Shown piece by piece: positions 8,757 to 17,351 of a stretch of DNA of 64,000 bases. The translations under genes and the position numbers were made by a program. Under the pieces are notes generated by a model. The model searched no databases. It had not been told where the DNA came from and worked only from the letters and a program-made list of their open reading frames with translations. The first letter of the stretch is position 1. Each line of letters opens with the position of its first letter. The DNA is taken from contig OZ242188.1 of NCBI GenBank assembly GCA_965205785.1, positions 1,550,001-1,614,000 on the forward strand, given 5' to 3'. The stretch comes from BJGV01 sp965205785 (GTDB lineage: Bacteria > Pseudomonadota > Gammaproteobacteria > Burkholderiales > Nitrosomonadaceae).

Positions 8757-9905
8757 ATGAAAGAAAAAATTATTCCATTTAACTGGCCATACATGACAGG
8801 TAAAGAGCTACAGTATATTTCTGAGGCTCATTCAAATGGGCACTTGGCTGGTGATGGCTCATTTACAAATTCTTGCCATAAGTGGTTAGAAGACAACACA
8901 GGTTGTGCCAAGGCTTTGCTGACACATTCGTGTACGGCAGCTCTTGAAATGACGGCCTTGTTGCTGGACATTCAACCGGGTGACGAGATAATTATGCCTT
9001 CATACACATTTGTATCAACTGCAAATGCATTTGTTCTGAGAGGTGGTGTTCCAGTATTTGTTGATGTCAGAGAAGATACACTGAACTTGGATGAAAACTT
9101 GATCGAGTCCGCAATCACATCCCGCACCCGAGTGATTGTTCCTGTTCACTACGCTGGTGTGGCATGTGAAATGGATCAGATCATGTCAATTGCTAAGAAA
9201 TATAATTTGATAGTGGTGGAGGATAGCGCACAAGGTGTAATGGCGAGTTATAAGGGGCGCGCATTGGGTAGCATCGGTCAGATGGGTGTTTGTAGTTTTC
9301 ATGAGACAAAGAATGTGATTTCAGGCGAAGGTGGGGCTTTGTTGGTCAATGACAAGGGCTTGGCCTTGCGAGCTGAGATAATCCGGGAAAAAGGCACTGA
9401 TCGCAGTCGTTTTAACCGGGGGGAGGTGAACAAATATACATGGCAGGAAATAGGTTCTTCGTTTTTGCCTGGAGAGCTGATGGCTGCTTTCCTTTGTGCT
9501 CAGCTTCAAGAGGCTGATTACATTACACAGAAGCGTCTGTCTATCTGGCAACGTTACCATGAGTTTCTTGAACCTTTGGAATCGAAGGGTGTTATTTGTC
9601 GTCCCTATGTGCCAGATGGTTGTCAGCACAATGCGCACATGTACTATGTTCTGCTTGCTCTTGAGATTGATCGGGAAAAAGTGCTTAACTTATTCAAACA
9701 CTATGATATATGGCCTGTTTCCCACTATGTGCCATTACATTCATCGCCAGCTGGTCAACGTTATGGAAGAGCGCATGGCTCTCTTACCAAGACAAATAAT
9801 CAATCTGGCAAACTGATTCGTTTGCCTCTTTGGGTGGATATGACGGAGATGCAACAGGACAGAGTGATTGCTGTTCTCAAGAAAGCGGTTAATTTCCAAA
9901 ATTAA
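8757..9905 (+). CDS. wecE: dTDP-4-amino-4,6-dideoxygalactose transaminase (WecE/RffA family)
   Basis: A DegT/DnrJ/EryC1 aminotransferase. It matches the remembered E. coli WecE closely over stretches such as AALEMTALLLDIQPGDEIIM, SYTFVSTANAFVLRGG and VIVPVHYAGVACEMD. The PLP lysine lies in SFHETKN near residue 184. WecE converts dTDP-4-keto-6-deoxyglucose and glutamate to dTDP-Fuc4N. I chose the ATG at 8757 (MKEKIIPFN), matching the usual N-terminus; a TTG at 8715 would add 14 residues. It is separated from the preceding gene by about 150 nt and so may have its own promoter. The product amine is a plausible acceptor for the acyltransferases upstream. Confidence 0.85.
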   Translation: MKEKIIPFNWPYMTGKELQYISEAHSNGHLAGDGSFTNSCHKWLEDNTGCAKALLTHSCTAALEMTALLLDIQPGDEIIMPSYTFVSTANAFVLRGGVPVFVDVREDTLNLDENLIESAITSRTRVIVPVHYAGVACEMDQIMSIAKKYNLIVVEDSAQGVMASYKGRALGSIGQMGVCSFHETKNVISGEGGALLVNDKGLALRAEIIREKGTDRSRFNRGEVNKYTWQEIGSSFLPGELMAAFLCAQLQEADYITQKRLSIWQRYHEFLEPLESKGVICRPYVPDGCQHNAHMYYVLLALEIDREKVLNLFKHYDIWPVSHYVPLHSSPAGQRYGRAHGSLTKTNNQSGKLIRLPLWVDMTEMQQDRVIAVLKKAVNFQN

Positions 9906-10069
9906 GATACTAAATAACTGTTATTGTTAATTAAGTCTCTTGCGGCTATATCTTTTCTATAGCAGCAGCCAATAATCTTAAAAAGATTTTTTCTATTTGA
10001 GAATTAGGAGAAGACCTATAAAGGGAAAGTATTGTACTGCTATGTAGAATAATAAGTAGCGTGGTTTCT

Positions 10070-10948
10070 TTAGGTGCCTATTTGGTAATCATTTGTTCCA
10101 TGTGGGGCTATTAGGTTTAACTGCCCTGCAAAACGCTTAATCCAGTCAGGAGGAAACAAGCTTGCAAACAGTTTATATCTCATCCCATAACTTCCCGACG
10201 CATCAAAATGTTTCAACAACATATAACTTCCTAAGCGTTCACAACAGAATGACAAAGCGCGTACTTGGAAATAAGTATGTGTTTTTGAATTATTCCGTAT
10301 GCATTCACGAATCACGTTCTCCATAGCAGTGATGCCGTTAATCCAAAACTCAGTGGGAAATACACCCAACTCAATTCCTCCAGGTATGAAGATTACTTCT
10401 CGAAAAAAGAACTCGACCTCAAATTTGTCGATTATTCCAAGTTCGGCGGCTATAGACGTGAACCGTAATAAATCCTTAATATTATGTGCTTTACTGAATT
10501 GTTCAAAGTAATCTTTCTTTTTTTTCCAAAACAAAGAAAATAATAAAGGATGGCTTATTAGAAACTCCTCATTATTTGGAAGCATGATTTTTTTCAGGAT
10601 GTCCTGCTGCAGTATATCTTTATTAACTATATCCATGGATCGATAACTTGGTGCTTCAATTCTGCTAATTCGAGTGTGCGACACAAATTTTCGATATTGA
10701 CAGATGCCAACTGTACTTGTATTAGGAAAATTCTGCTCAATATAGTTTTTGAGTGCAAAATTACCGACAATACCACCTAGAGTGGAGTGATATGGTTCCC
10801 ATTCAGGTGCTAGGTCACGAAGATTAAGCTTCCCTTTTTCCTGAGCTTGACCCATGTATATTGGTTCTACAAATGGCGGGTAGTTCACCCATAGAGGAAC
10901 ATGTGTTAAGCAGGCAAATACAAGCCCTGGTTTGATATGACAATCCAT
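10070..10948 (-). CDS. Glycan-cluster protein, distantly DUF4422-like
   Basis: A 292-residue protein without signal peptide or membrane helices. The N-terminal part (FACLTHVPLWV, then a long loop, then LGGIVGNFALKNYI and VGICQYRKFV) is laid out like DUF4422 glycosyltransferases, which carry an N-rich helix followed by a GLxHYRR motif. The similarity is weak and the motif is altered (GICQYRKF). It is transcribed opposite to the operon on its left and in the same direction as the CmcI-like gene. A glycosyltransferase role is a guess from the location. Confidence 0.55.
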   Translation of the reverse strand: MDCHIKPGLVFACLTHVPLWVNYPPFVEPIYMGQAQEKGKLNLRDLAPEWEPYHSTLGGIVGNFALKNYIEQNFPNTSTVGICQYRKFVSHTRISRIEAPSYRSMDIVNKDILQQDILKKIMLPNNEEFLISHPLLFSLFWKKKKDYFEQFSKAHNIKDLLRFTSIAAELGIIDKFEVEFFFREVIFIPGGIELGVFPTEFWINGITAMENVIRECIRNNSKTHTYFQVRALSFCCERLGSYMLLKHFDASGSYGMRYKLFASLFPPDWIKRFAGQLNLIAPHGTNDYQIGT

Positions 10949-11337
10949 GGCAACACCAATGATAAGAATAAATTCTAACAGACTTTAATAGTAAGCAATT
11001 TGTTTTTTTGACGCAATAATATATTACGATCCTGATATGGATCTTGATCTGATCTCTTTACACTGATGACAAAATGTTATTTGTTGATGTTCGAAGTAGA
11101 ACATAGCCGGAAGAAATTTATATCGAATTATTATACTAGAGCTGGAACTACTACTCACTTTCAATAGTATCTATGGTGCAACGTTTGAAATTAGGAAAGT
11201 AATAATATTCTATGGATATCTTTAAGTTTTTTATATGATTACTGTTTACATTAGCTGCAAGTTATTCATTTAAGGTGTTTATCTACTACTATAATTTATA
11301 TATATTTGTGTATTAGAATGAAAAAATCCAAGCGTGA
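10949..11337. other. AT-rich intergenic region
   Basis: About 390 bases between two minus-strand genes. It is strongly AT-rich and has stops in all frames. It presumably holds the promoter of the downstream minus-strand gene, but I cannot pick a convincing -35/-10 pair, and I see no RNA gene or repeat. Confidence 0.4.
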
Positions 11338-12147
11338 TTAGTTGCTAATGTCTTTGTGAAATAAATATCCGTCTGGTGCAGTGGTAATCATCAATTTGTT
11401 CTGGATATTTTTGTCAATTTCAAATTCTGGATGAGTCTTAATATACTCTCGCACTGCTGTTTTCGGGTTATCACCAAGACTCCATGGGCGATCAGGAAAT
11501 GTTTCCTTTGGCATATCTTCAATCACTGTATCAAATACTACACAATAACTTCCCTTGCTAACAAGTGGGGCGTACGACTGTAGCTCAGCCAGTACATGAT
11601 CATGGGTATGGTTGCTGTCTAGGCAGACCAGAACTCGTGAGTAATTTTCCGCAATAGTGTGGACTTGTTTTACTATCTCGTGCGCAATACTGGAACCCTG
11701 AATCATCTTAATGCGTGATGCCATAGGGTGTGCTTCGATAGTAGTATAATTATGGGCGCGAATGTCGATGTCAATTCCTAGAACTTTACGGAGAGAGTTT
11801 TTTGGATCAAGTGTTTTGCCTGCTTCAATAGCATCGCACATGTCTAGTAGAGCTAGTATAGATGCAGTGAATATAATTGATCCTCCATGCGCAATACCAG
11901 TTTCAATAACGAGATCGGGTTTGATTGACCAGATTAATTCCTGCAACGCTACCATATCTTGTGGATACTGGATGATGGGGCGACCTTGCCACTCAAAGTG
12001 ATATGAATATTTACGAGTGTTTGCTATATTGAACCATTGTTGTGATAGTGAATTAAACTCTTTATCTCTACCCATTACATCAATTTCTGCACAACATTCT
12101 TGTTTAAATTTGGTATAAGAATTCATTAATAAATCCATAAAATTCAA
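11338..12147 (-). CDS. CmcI-like SAM-dependent methyltransferase/hydroxylase family
   Basis: A 269-residue protein of the cephalosporin hydroxylase (CmcI)/rhamnosyl O-methyltransferase family. Supporting motifs are the SAM-binding VIETGIAHGGS, the acidic VLGIDIDIR, IQGSSIAHEIV, the metal-binding-like LVCLDSNHTHDHV, and the C-terminal PWSLGDNPKTAVREY. Members of this family methylate sugar hydroxyls in glycan clusters. The gene stands alone in a wide AT-rich setting. Substrate unknown. Confidence 0.8.
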   Translation of the reverse strand: MNFMDLLMNSYTKFKQECCAEIDVMGRDKEFNSLSQQWFNIANTRKYSYHFEWQGRPIIQYPQDMVALQELIWSIKPDLVIETGIAHGGSIIFTASILALLDMCDAIEAGKTLDPKNSLRKVLGIDIDIRAHNYTTIEAHPMASRIKMIQGSSIAHEIVKQVHTIAENYSRVLVCLDSNHTHDHVLAELQSYAPLVSKGSYCVVFDTVIEDMPKETFPDRPWSLGDNPKTAVREYIKTHPEFEIDKNIQNKLMITTAPDGYLFHKDISN

Positions 12148-12629
12148 TTATTTTGATTATCTTCGTTTTTTTGAAGTCCGTAGAATAACAAATTTGAAGA
12201 AATTGTTGACTATCTTTTGTTTCAATCTTAGTTAAGTCATGTATACAAATCTATAAGGTAATTAAATAAATACATAAAGTGTTAATAAGTCTACTTAAAA
12301 CCCAGTTATTAGAATTGATGTGAATGTTGAAAGAAGTATAGCGCATTATATCAATCGATTAAGCAGTATCAAGCCGGTTTCTATCAAGTTATCAAGGATC
12401 AGACGAATATCTACTTTGTGTCAGAAGAAAATATTTGGGAACAGAACTTAGACTATAATTTTAAAAGCATACTGCGCTAGAATAGTATTGGTTAAGACCT
12501 AATTGAGGCTAGCTTTGAGAATAGAGGCCACTGTAAATAATCGTTGTATGCTATTTGATAGCATAACTATCATGCATCATAATCTTTTTTCTAAGGTTCA
12601 ATCTCTAATTTTTTCAACAGAAAGAAATT
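12148..12629. other. Intergenic region with a short coding remnant
   Basis: About 480 bases separating divergent genes. Between 12333 and 12480 the plus strand has a 48-codon stop-to-stop frame without a start, containing AGFYQVIKDQTNIYFVSEEN. It looks protein-like and may be the 3' end of a deleted gene, but I do not recognise it. Nothing else stands out. Confidence 0.3.
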
Positions 12630-13449
12630 ATGATAAATCGTGAATCTTTTTTTTGGTCCGTTAAGCCGATCTATACAATATATCAGATTTGTAAATATCT
12701 TATATTCCCGTTACGAATTGTAGTAACAGACTTTCGCGACAGGAAAGATCGTCAAAGTACTATTATAGCTCTCCCACCAGCCAAATTGCGCCACCGTGTA
12801 CATGGAAATTTAAATAAGGTACATTATTTAAAGGTTGGAGAGAATATTGCAAAGAACATTATTGATCTGTGTGCTAGTGTAGACCGTGATATTTACTCAT
12901 TCGGACACATACTGGATTTTGGTTGTGGTACTGGAAGAGTGATACGCAACTTCCACGACGCCCCTGAATCATGTCATCTTTATGGTACAGATATCGATGA
13001 GGATATTATTAACTGGTGTAAAGAATATCCGGCAACTAATATTCAGTGGAGTTTGAATGGTCACCAGCCTCCATTATCTTTCCCAGACAATACTTTTGAT
13101 TTGATATATGCAATTTCAGTATTTACTCACCTAAACGAAGAATTTCAACATTTATGGCTTAGTGAGTTGCAGCGTATCGCTAAGTCTGGCGCAATAATAA
13201 TTCTAACTGTACATGGTGGTCCAAACATTATTAATAAGTTGTCATCCTCACAGCAAAGAAAAATGCATTCGCATGGATTCTTATTTTTAACTGGTGTTAC
13301 GGGAAAATTCAGACTCAATAAATTACCAGTCTGCTTATCATACAAAAGAATACATTTATCGGGAATGGTCCGCTTATTTCGACGTAGTTCATTATGTAGG
13401 GCGCGGAATTAATAACCACCAAGATGCGGTAATTTTACGAAAATATTAA
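12630..13449 (+). pseudogene. Class I methyltransferase, frameshifted near the C-terminus
   Basis: The open frame from 12630 encodes a methyltransferase core (motif I ILDFGCGTGRVI near residue 95, FPDNTFDLIYAISVFTHL near 150) but ends at 13412 in a basic, unrelated tail. From about 13318 the next frame reads NYQSAYHTKEYIYREW, then YFDVVHYVGRG, then HQDAVILRKY, and stops at 13449. That is the usual C-terminus of this family. One extra base near 13310-13320 explains both. The enzyme would lack its last 40 or so residues. The upstream region is AT-rich; the gene lies at the edge of the repeat-flanked segment to its right. Confidence 0.75.
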
Positions 13450-13455
13450 TTTTCT

Positions 13456-13486
13456 GAATGTTTGTTTTGTGCAAAAGAAGACATTC
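13456..13486. repeat. REP-like palindrome, degenerate copy
   Basis: A 31-base imperfect palindrome beginning GAATGTTTG and ending AGACATTC, just after the methyltransferase. It is a diverged member of the palindrome family also found at 13596, 19466, 33515 and 35250, and may act as a transcription terminator. Confidence 0.55.
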
Positions 13487-13595
13487 ATGGGTGATGAAAG
13501 ATTACTGACGCATGCAGGAGAGTAGAAACATTGATATTATTATTTATTCATTGTTTGCAGGTGACATACAGCAGTTTTAGTACCAAGTTAACAAA

Positions 13596-13627
13596 GAGTG
13601 CCCGCTTTTGGCACAAAGCAGACATTC
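13596..13627. repeat. REP-like palindrome, copy at the edge of the 194-bp direct repeat
   Basis: A 32-base palindrome with arms ending in GCAGACATTC and a TTTTGGCACAAA centre. It overlaps the start of the long direct repeat at 13604, so palindrome and repeat travel together here and at 19466. Confidence 0.6.
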
Positions 13628-13797
13628 GTTACAACGTATCTAACCTATCCAATTACCCACTACCATTAACCTACCTGAATTACTATCACCACTTTCGTAG
13701 ACTGTATCTATATCAATAGGTTATAAATAGTATTCCCCTCACTGTGTTAATATCCGGTTATGAACCATACATCCATCTTTCACAAGTTTAAAGATGC
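13604..13797 (+). repeat. 194-bp perfect direct repeat, left copy
   Basis: These 194 bases are identical, by direct reading, to 19474-19667. The right copy continues into a shortened version of the DUF5681-like remnant that follows this one. The two copies bracket the AT-rich kinase, glycosyltransferase and ABC-transporter segment. Confidence 0.85.
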
Positions 13798-14061
13798 GCT
13801 GAGACATGCCCTTATCCATTACGAGGATAAGAATGTTAAGAAAGGTCAGGAGCATTGCGTTACATTGCTAATAGTCTCATCCATGTTGCTATCAACGGGT
13901 CAGAACGTGACAGAATGTCTGCAATTAAAGAGCTGGCAGACAGACTGGAGGGCAAATCAGCTCAAGTAGTCACAAGCCCTGAGGGAGAACCGATAACAGT
14001 TGTTAAGAGAGCTATGATTGTTCATCAGACGGTAGAAAGTGAAGATGATAGCACTCATTGA
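13760..14061 (+). pseudogene. DUF5681-like phage/terminase-associated remnant, frameshifted
   Basis: Two overlapping frames together give a DUF5681-like protein. The first (13760-13969) carries FKDALRHALIHYEDKNVKKGQ; the second (13855-14061) carries MSAIKELADRLEGKSAQVV and EGEPITVVKRAMIV. DUF5681 proteins have the same order: a basic helix, then AIKEIADRxDGK. They are encoded beside small terminase subunits in phages. A single frameshift near 13850 separates the parts. A second, internally deleted copy lies at 19631-19782, where about 180 bases are lost between two CCCTGAGGG-like sites. Confidence 0.6.
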
Positions 14062-14322
14062 TAGGGGGGGCGACAGAACTAAGGTTATTAACTGAGACCT
14101 TGTGCCTTCTCATTAAGTAATTAGGTATAAAAAGTATCAGAGGGGTACCCCAGGAGCCGATTGATCCGATATATATTGTGCAATAGCAAGTAATTTTTTT
14201 GGCAATTTAATTGACATTTAAATTGCACGGAGATGTGTCCAAAATATAGAATTGTTTTTTTATAATTTATATATTATTTTCCTCTTGAACGATGAAAAAT
14301 CTTTCAATTAATTTAACTTATT

Positions 14323-16218
14323 ATGAATAGTGTCACAATTAAAAAACATCAAAAAGAAATTCATATAATTTTATTATGGAGTGAAGCGTTAAGAATTCAT
14401 GATTTACAATTTTTTCGAAAAGATATAAGAAGTAAATTTAGAATACTAGAAATATATAAAATAAAATGGGATAAGTCTATTTTTGTACAGAATATATCAA
14501 GATTATATGGAGTTAAATTAGATGATGCATCTGGAAAAATGTCTCATTGTGGAAGCAGTGAGTTTGTTATGTTCACGGTGTTAGACGATAACCCAATCTA
14601 TGAATTTATAGAAACATCTAGAGGAACTGAATATGTAAATAAGAATCTTTTTAACGTTAAAACTCGATATAGAGAATATACAAATGGAGGACATAAGGTA
14701 CATACAACAAATAATACAAAAGAAACAAATCATGATTTATCGCTTTTATTAGGCATAAATTACAATGACTATATGTTAAGTCATCAAAAAAATACCTTTA
14801 AAGATAATAAAATTATAAATATTGAAAGAAACTTAAGCGGTGCAAATGGATGGAAAAACTTACAAGAATTTTTTTATATCATAAATGCATGCATAGATTA
14901 TGTAGTATTAAGAAATTTTGATGATTTACCTGAGAAACATGATAATAAAATTAATGGAGATATTGATTTACTAGTTGATAACTTTAAAGAAACATGTTTA
15001 ATTACAAATAGTAGAAAAGTATTTAAGGAATTGCACAGAGTACACTGCGTTACAAAGATTAATAATGAAGATGTTTTTTTTGACTTTCGATACTTAGGTG
15101 ATAAATATTATCACTATAAATGGCAAAAAGATATTTTAAGTCATAGGGTGTTAAACGAAAAAAATATCTATACGCCAAGTGAAGAGCATCATTATTATAG
15201 TTTTTTATATCATGTACTATTACATAAGGTAGTAATTCATGAAAAAAACAATCCTAATTTGATTAACTTTTACGGTAAACTTTTTAACACGGCAAGACAA
15301 AAGATGGATCTTGATCTCTATTATCAAAAATTAATAGAATTTATGAATAATAATAATTATTCTTTTGAAAAACCAATAGATATTTCTGTGCACTTTGATC
15401 AAAGATACATAGAAGATTTTATTATTCCTATAAAAATGGAATTGAAAAAATATTTTATTAGCAATGTTGAACCTTATTTAGTAGGGAAATGGAAAAATGG
15501 TTCTGGGTTTATTTATTTCTCGGGTACTGATTTGAATAATAATAAGCTATTCATAAAATATGTTTATGATCATAATATTGTAATCGCAGAACGTGAATTT
15601 AGATCAGCATGTATACTTTACAATCATAATAGTAAAAATTTTTTAAAACCATATTATTACAACAATAACTTTGTTGCCTATTTATTTCTGGAAGATTCTA
15701 CTTCTCTAGAAAAATGTGATTCATTAAAATTAAAGAACGACAGATCTAATCTAATAGAGCAATTGTTCAGTATACTAAATTCATTACATAGTAATGGATT
15801 GATACATCGTGATATCAAACCATCCAATTTTATTTTATATAAAGAGCGACTAATATTAATTGATTATCAATGGATTTTGTCGAAACAGAGCATGAAAAGT
15901 TTTTACAAAGAATCCTCTTTTATACAAAATAACCAACAATTTATTCAATCACTCGGAGAAGAGTTTAGTGCAGGAAAGTTCTATTGGGATGATGCGGTTT
16001 CAATATTAAAAGTTATTAACTTTATTGATGTTGATTTTCAATCAAATGATCCAGAATTATTTTCTAAAATTAATAGCAAAATTAATTTTTTAACTTATCG
16101 ACACAATATTAGCATTAAACATAAGCTTAAATCTAGAGTCAAAAATATTCTTAAAAAATTTAAAGTTATAAGAAAAATCAAGAATTATTTGAAAGGGCTT
16201 CAAATAAAATCAATCTAA
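14323..16218 (+). CDS. Large nucleotidyltransferase-like plus kinase-like fusion protein
   Basis: A 631-residue, very AT-rich gene, in contrast to its neighbours. Residues 1-165 form a conserved-looking N-terminal domain (SHCGSSEFVMFTV, SRGTEYVNKNLF, GGHKVHTTNNTKETNHDLSL). Around residue 215 the motif NGDIDLLVDN, followed by FDFRYLGDKYY, looks like a polymerase-beta-type nucleotidyltransferase. The last third is a protein-kinase-like fold: a VAE-type region, then LIHRDIKPSNFILY (catalytic loop with Asp and Asn) near residue 500, then LIDYQW where the kinase DFG would be. I recall a similar architecture in capsule clusters of other bacteria, with unknown function. A role in phosphorylating or nucleotidylating a sugar or lipid is inferred. 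Confidence 0.65.
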   Translation: MNSVTIKKHQKEIHIILLWSEALRIHDLQFFRKDIRSKFRILEIYKIKWDKSIFVQNISRLYGVKLDDASGKMSHCGSSEFVMFTVLDDNPIYEFIETSRGTEYVNKNLFNVKTRYREYTNGGHKVHTTNNTKETNHDLSLLLGINYNDYMLSHQKNTFKDNKIINIERNLSGANGWKNLQEFFYIINACIDYVVLRNFDDLPEKHDNKINGDIDLLVDNFKETCLITNSRKVFKELHRVHCVTKINNEDVFFDFRYLGDKYYHYKWQKDILSHRVLNEKNIYTPSEEHHYYSFLYHVLLHKVVIHEKNNPNLINFYGKLFNTARQKMDLDLYYQKLIEFMNNNNYSFEKPIDISVHFDQRYIEDFIIPIKMELKKYFISNVEPYLVGKWKNGSGFIYFSGTDLNNNKLFIKYVYDHNIVIAEREFRSACILYNHNSKNFLKPYYYNNNFVAYLFLEDSTSLEKCDSLKLKNDRSNLIEQLFSILNSLHSNGLIHRDIKPSNFILYKERLILIDYQWILSKQSMKSFYKESSFIQNNQQFIQSLGEEFSAGKFYWDDAVSILKVINFIDVDFQSNDPELFSKINSKINFLTYRHNISIKHKLKSRVKNILKKFKVIRKIKNYLKGLQIKSI

Positions 16219-16230
16219 CAAAGAAGGAAA

Positions 16231-17196
16231 GTGAGTAAGAATCTAACCATTTCTATCGCCTTAGCTACATACAATGGCGAGCAATATATTAGTGAGCAAT
16301 TAGATAGTATTGCGCGACAAATCCGCTTACCAGATGAGTTGGTAATATCAGATGACGCCTCAAATGATACAACGACTGATATTATAAAAAACTTCACTCA
16401 AAATTCGTCTTTTCCAGTAAGACTAAGTATAAATCAAGAACGTTTAGGCTCTACAAGAAACTTCGAGAAAGCTATACGTGTCTGCAATAGTGATATCATT
16501 TTTTTATGCGACCAGGATGATGTTTGGTATCCAAATAAGATTGAGCTTATTGAAGAGTGTTTTATAAATAATACAGAGGCTGGAGCCATTTTTACAGATG
16601 CTGACATAGTAAATCAGAATTTACATAGATTCGGACCCAGTTTATGGAAGAAAGTTAGATTTAGTAAACGTGAGCGGAAACAGGTTGAGATTCAAGGTGC
16701 ATATAAAGTCTTGCTGAAACATTTTATAGTGACAGGTGCCACTATGGCTTTTCGATCCAAATATTGTGACCTTGTATTGCCAATACCAGAAAAATGGGTG
16801 CATGATGCCTGGATTGCGCTACTAATTAGTGCTGCATCTCATTTGATAGCATTGCCAACACCCCTTGTTGCTTATCGTCAGCACGCACTAAATCAATTGG
16901 GAGCACAACGCAAAAGAGGCCATAATAGGGGTAAAAGTTGTGCCGAAGTTTTCATTCCACAAATTGAGCTTTATGAGTTTGCGCGGAATTGCCTGCAGGA
17001 ATTCTCTGACTGTATCCCAAATGCTGAATATAAAATTCTTTGCCTCAATGAGAAGATTGCTTTTTTACGTATGCGCGCCACATTACCAGTTGCACGCTTG
17101 CGTCGCCTGCCTAAAGTATTTCATGAGCTTGTAAATTTGCGATACCACCGTTTTGGTAGGGGTATAGGTGCATTTATAAATGATATCTTACGATAA
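16231..17196 (+). CDS. GT2 family glycosyltransferase (rhamnosyltransferase-like)
   Basis: A 321-residue cytoplasmic GT-A enzyme starting at a GTG 12 nt after the kinase fusion, preceded by AGAAGGAAA as ribosome site. Motifs: ALATYNGEQYISEQL at residues 7-21, ISDDASNDTT near 41, the donor-metal DQDDVWYPNK near 92, and the acceptor-side WVHDAWIALL near 190. This set is typical of dTDP-rhamnose or related GT2 transferases in O-antigen clusters. It has no membrane helices. Confidence 0.85.
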   Translation: MSKNLTISIALATYNGEQYISEQLDSIARQIRLPDELVISDDASNDTTTDIIKNFTQNSSFPVRLSINQERLGSTRNFEKAIRVCNSDIIFLCDQDDVWYPNKIELIEECFINNTEAGAIFTDADIVNQNLHRFGPSLWKKVRFSKRERKQVEIQGAYKVLLKHFIVTGATMAFRSKYCDLVLPIPEKWVHDAWIALLISAASHLIALPTPLVAYRQHALNQLGAQRKRGHNRGKSCAEVFIPQIELYEFARNCLQEFSDCIPNAEYKILCLNEKIAFLRMRATLPVARLRRLPKVFHELVNLRYHRFGRGIGAFINDILR

Positions 17197-17351
17197 TAGT
17201 ATTATATAGATGCCTGTATTGCTACTTTCATATTTCTGGTAGGATTGTAGCATAGATAAACTCTTACTAAAAAGTGTAGAGACACTAATACTAAGATTTC
17301 TAGCTACAAAAAAAGCTGGCCGAGTAAAAACTTTGTTAACAGTTATGATGA

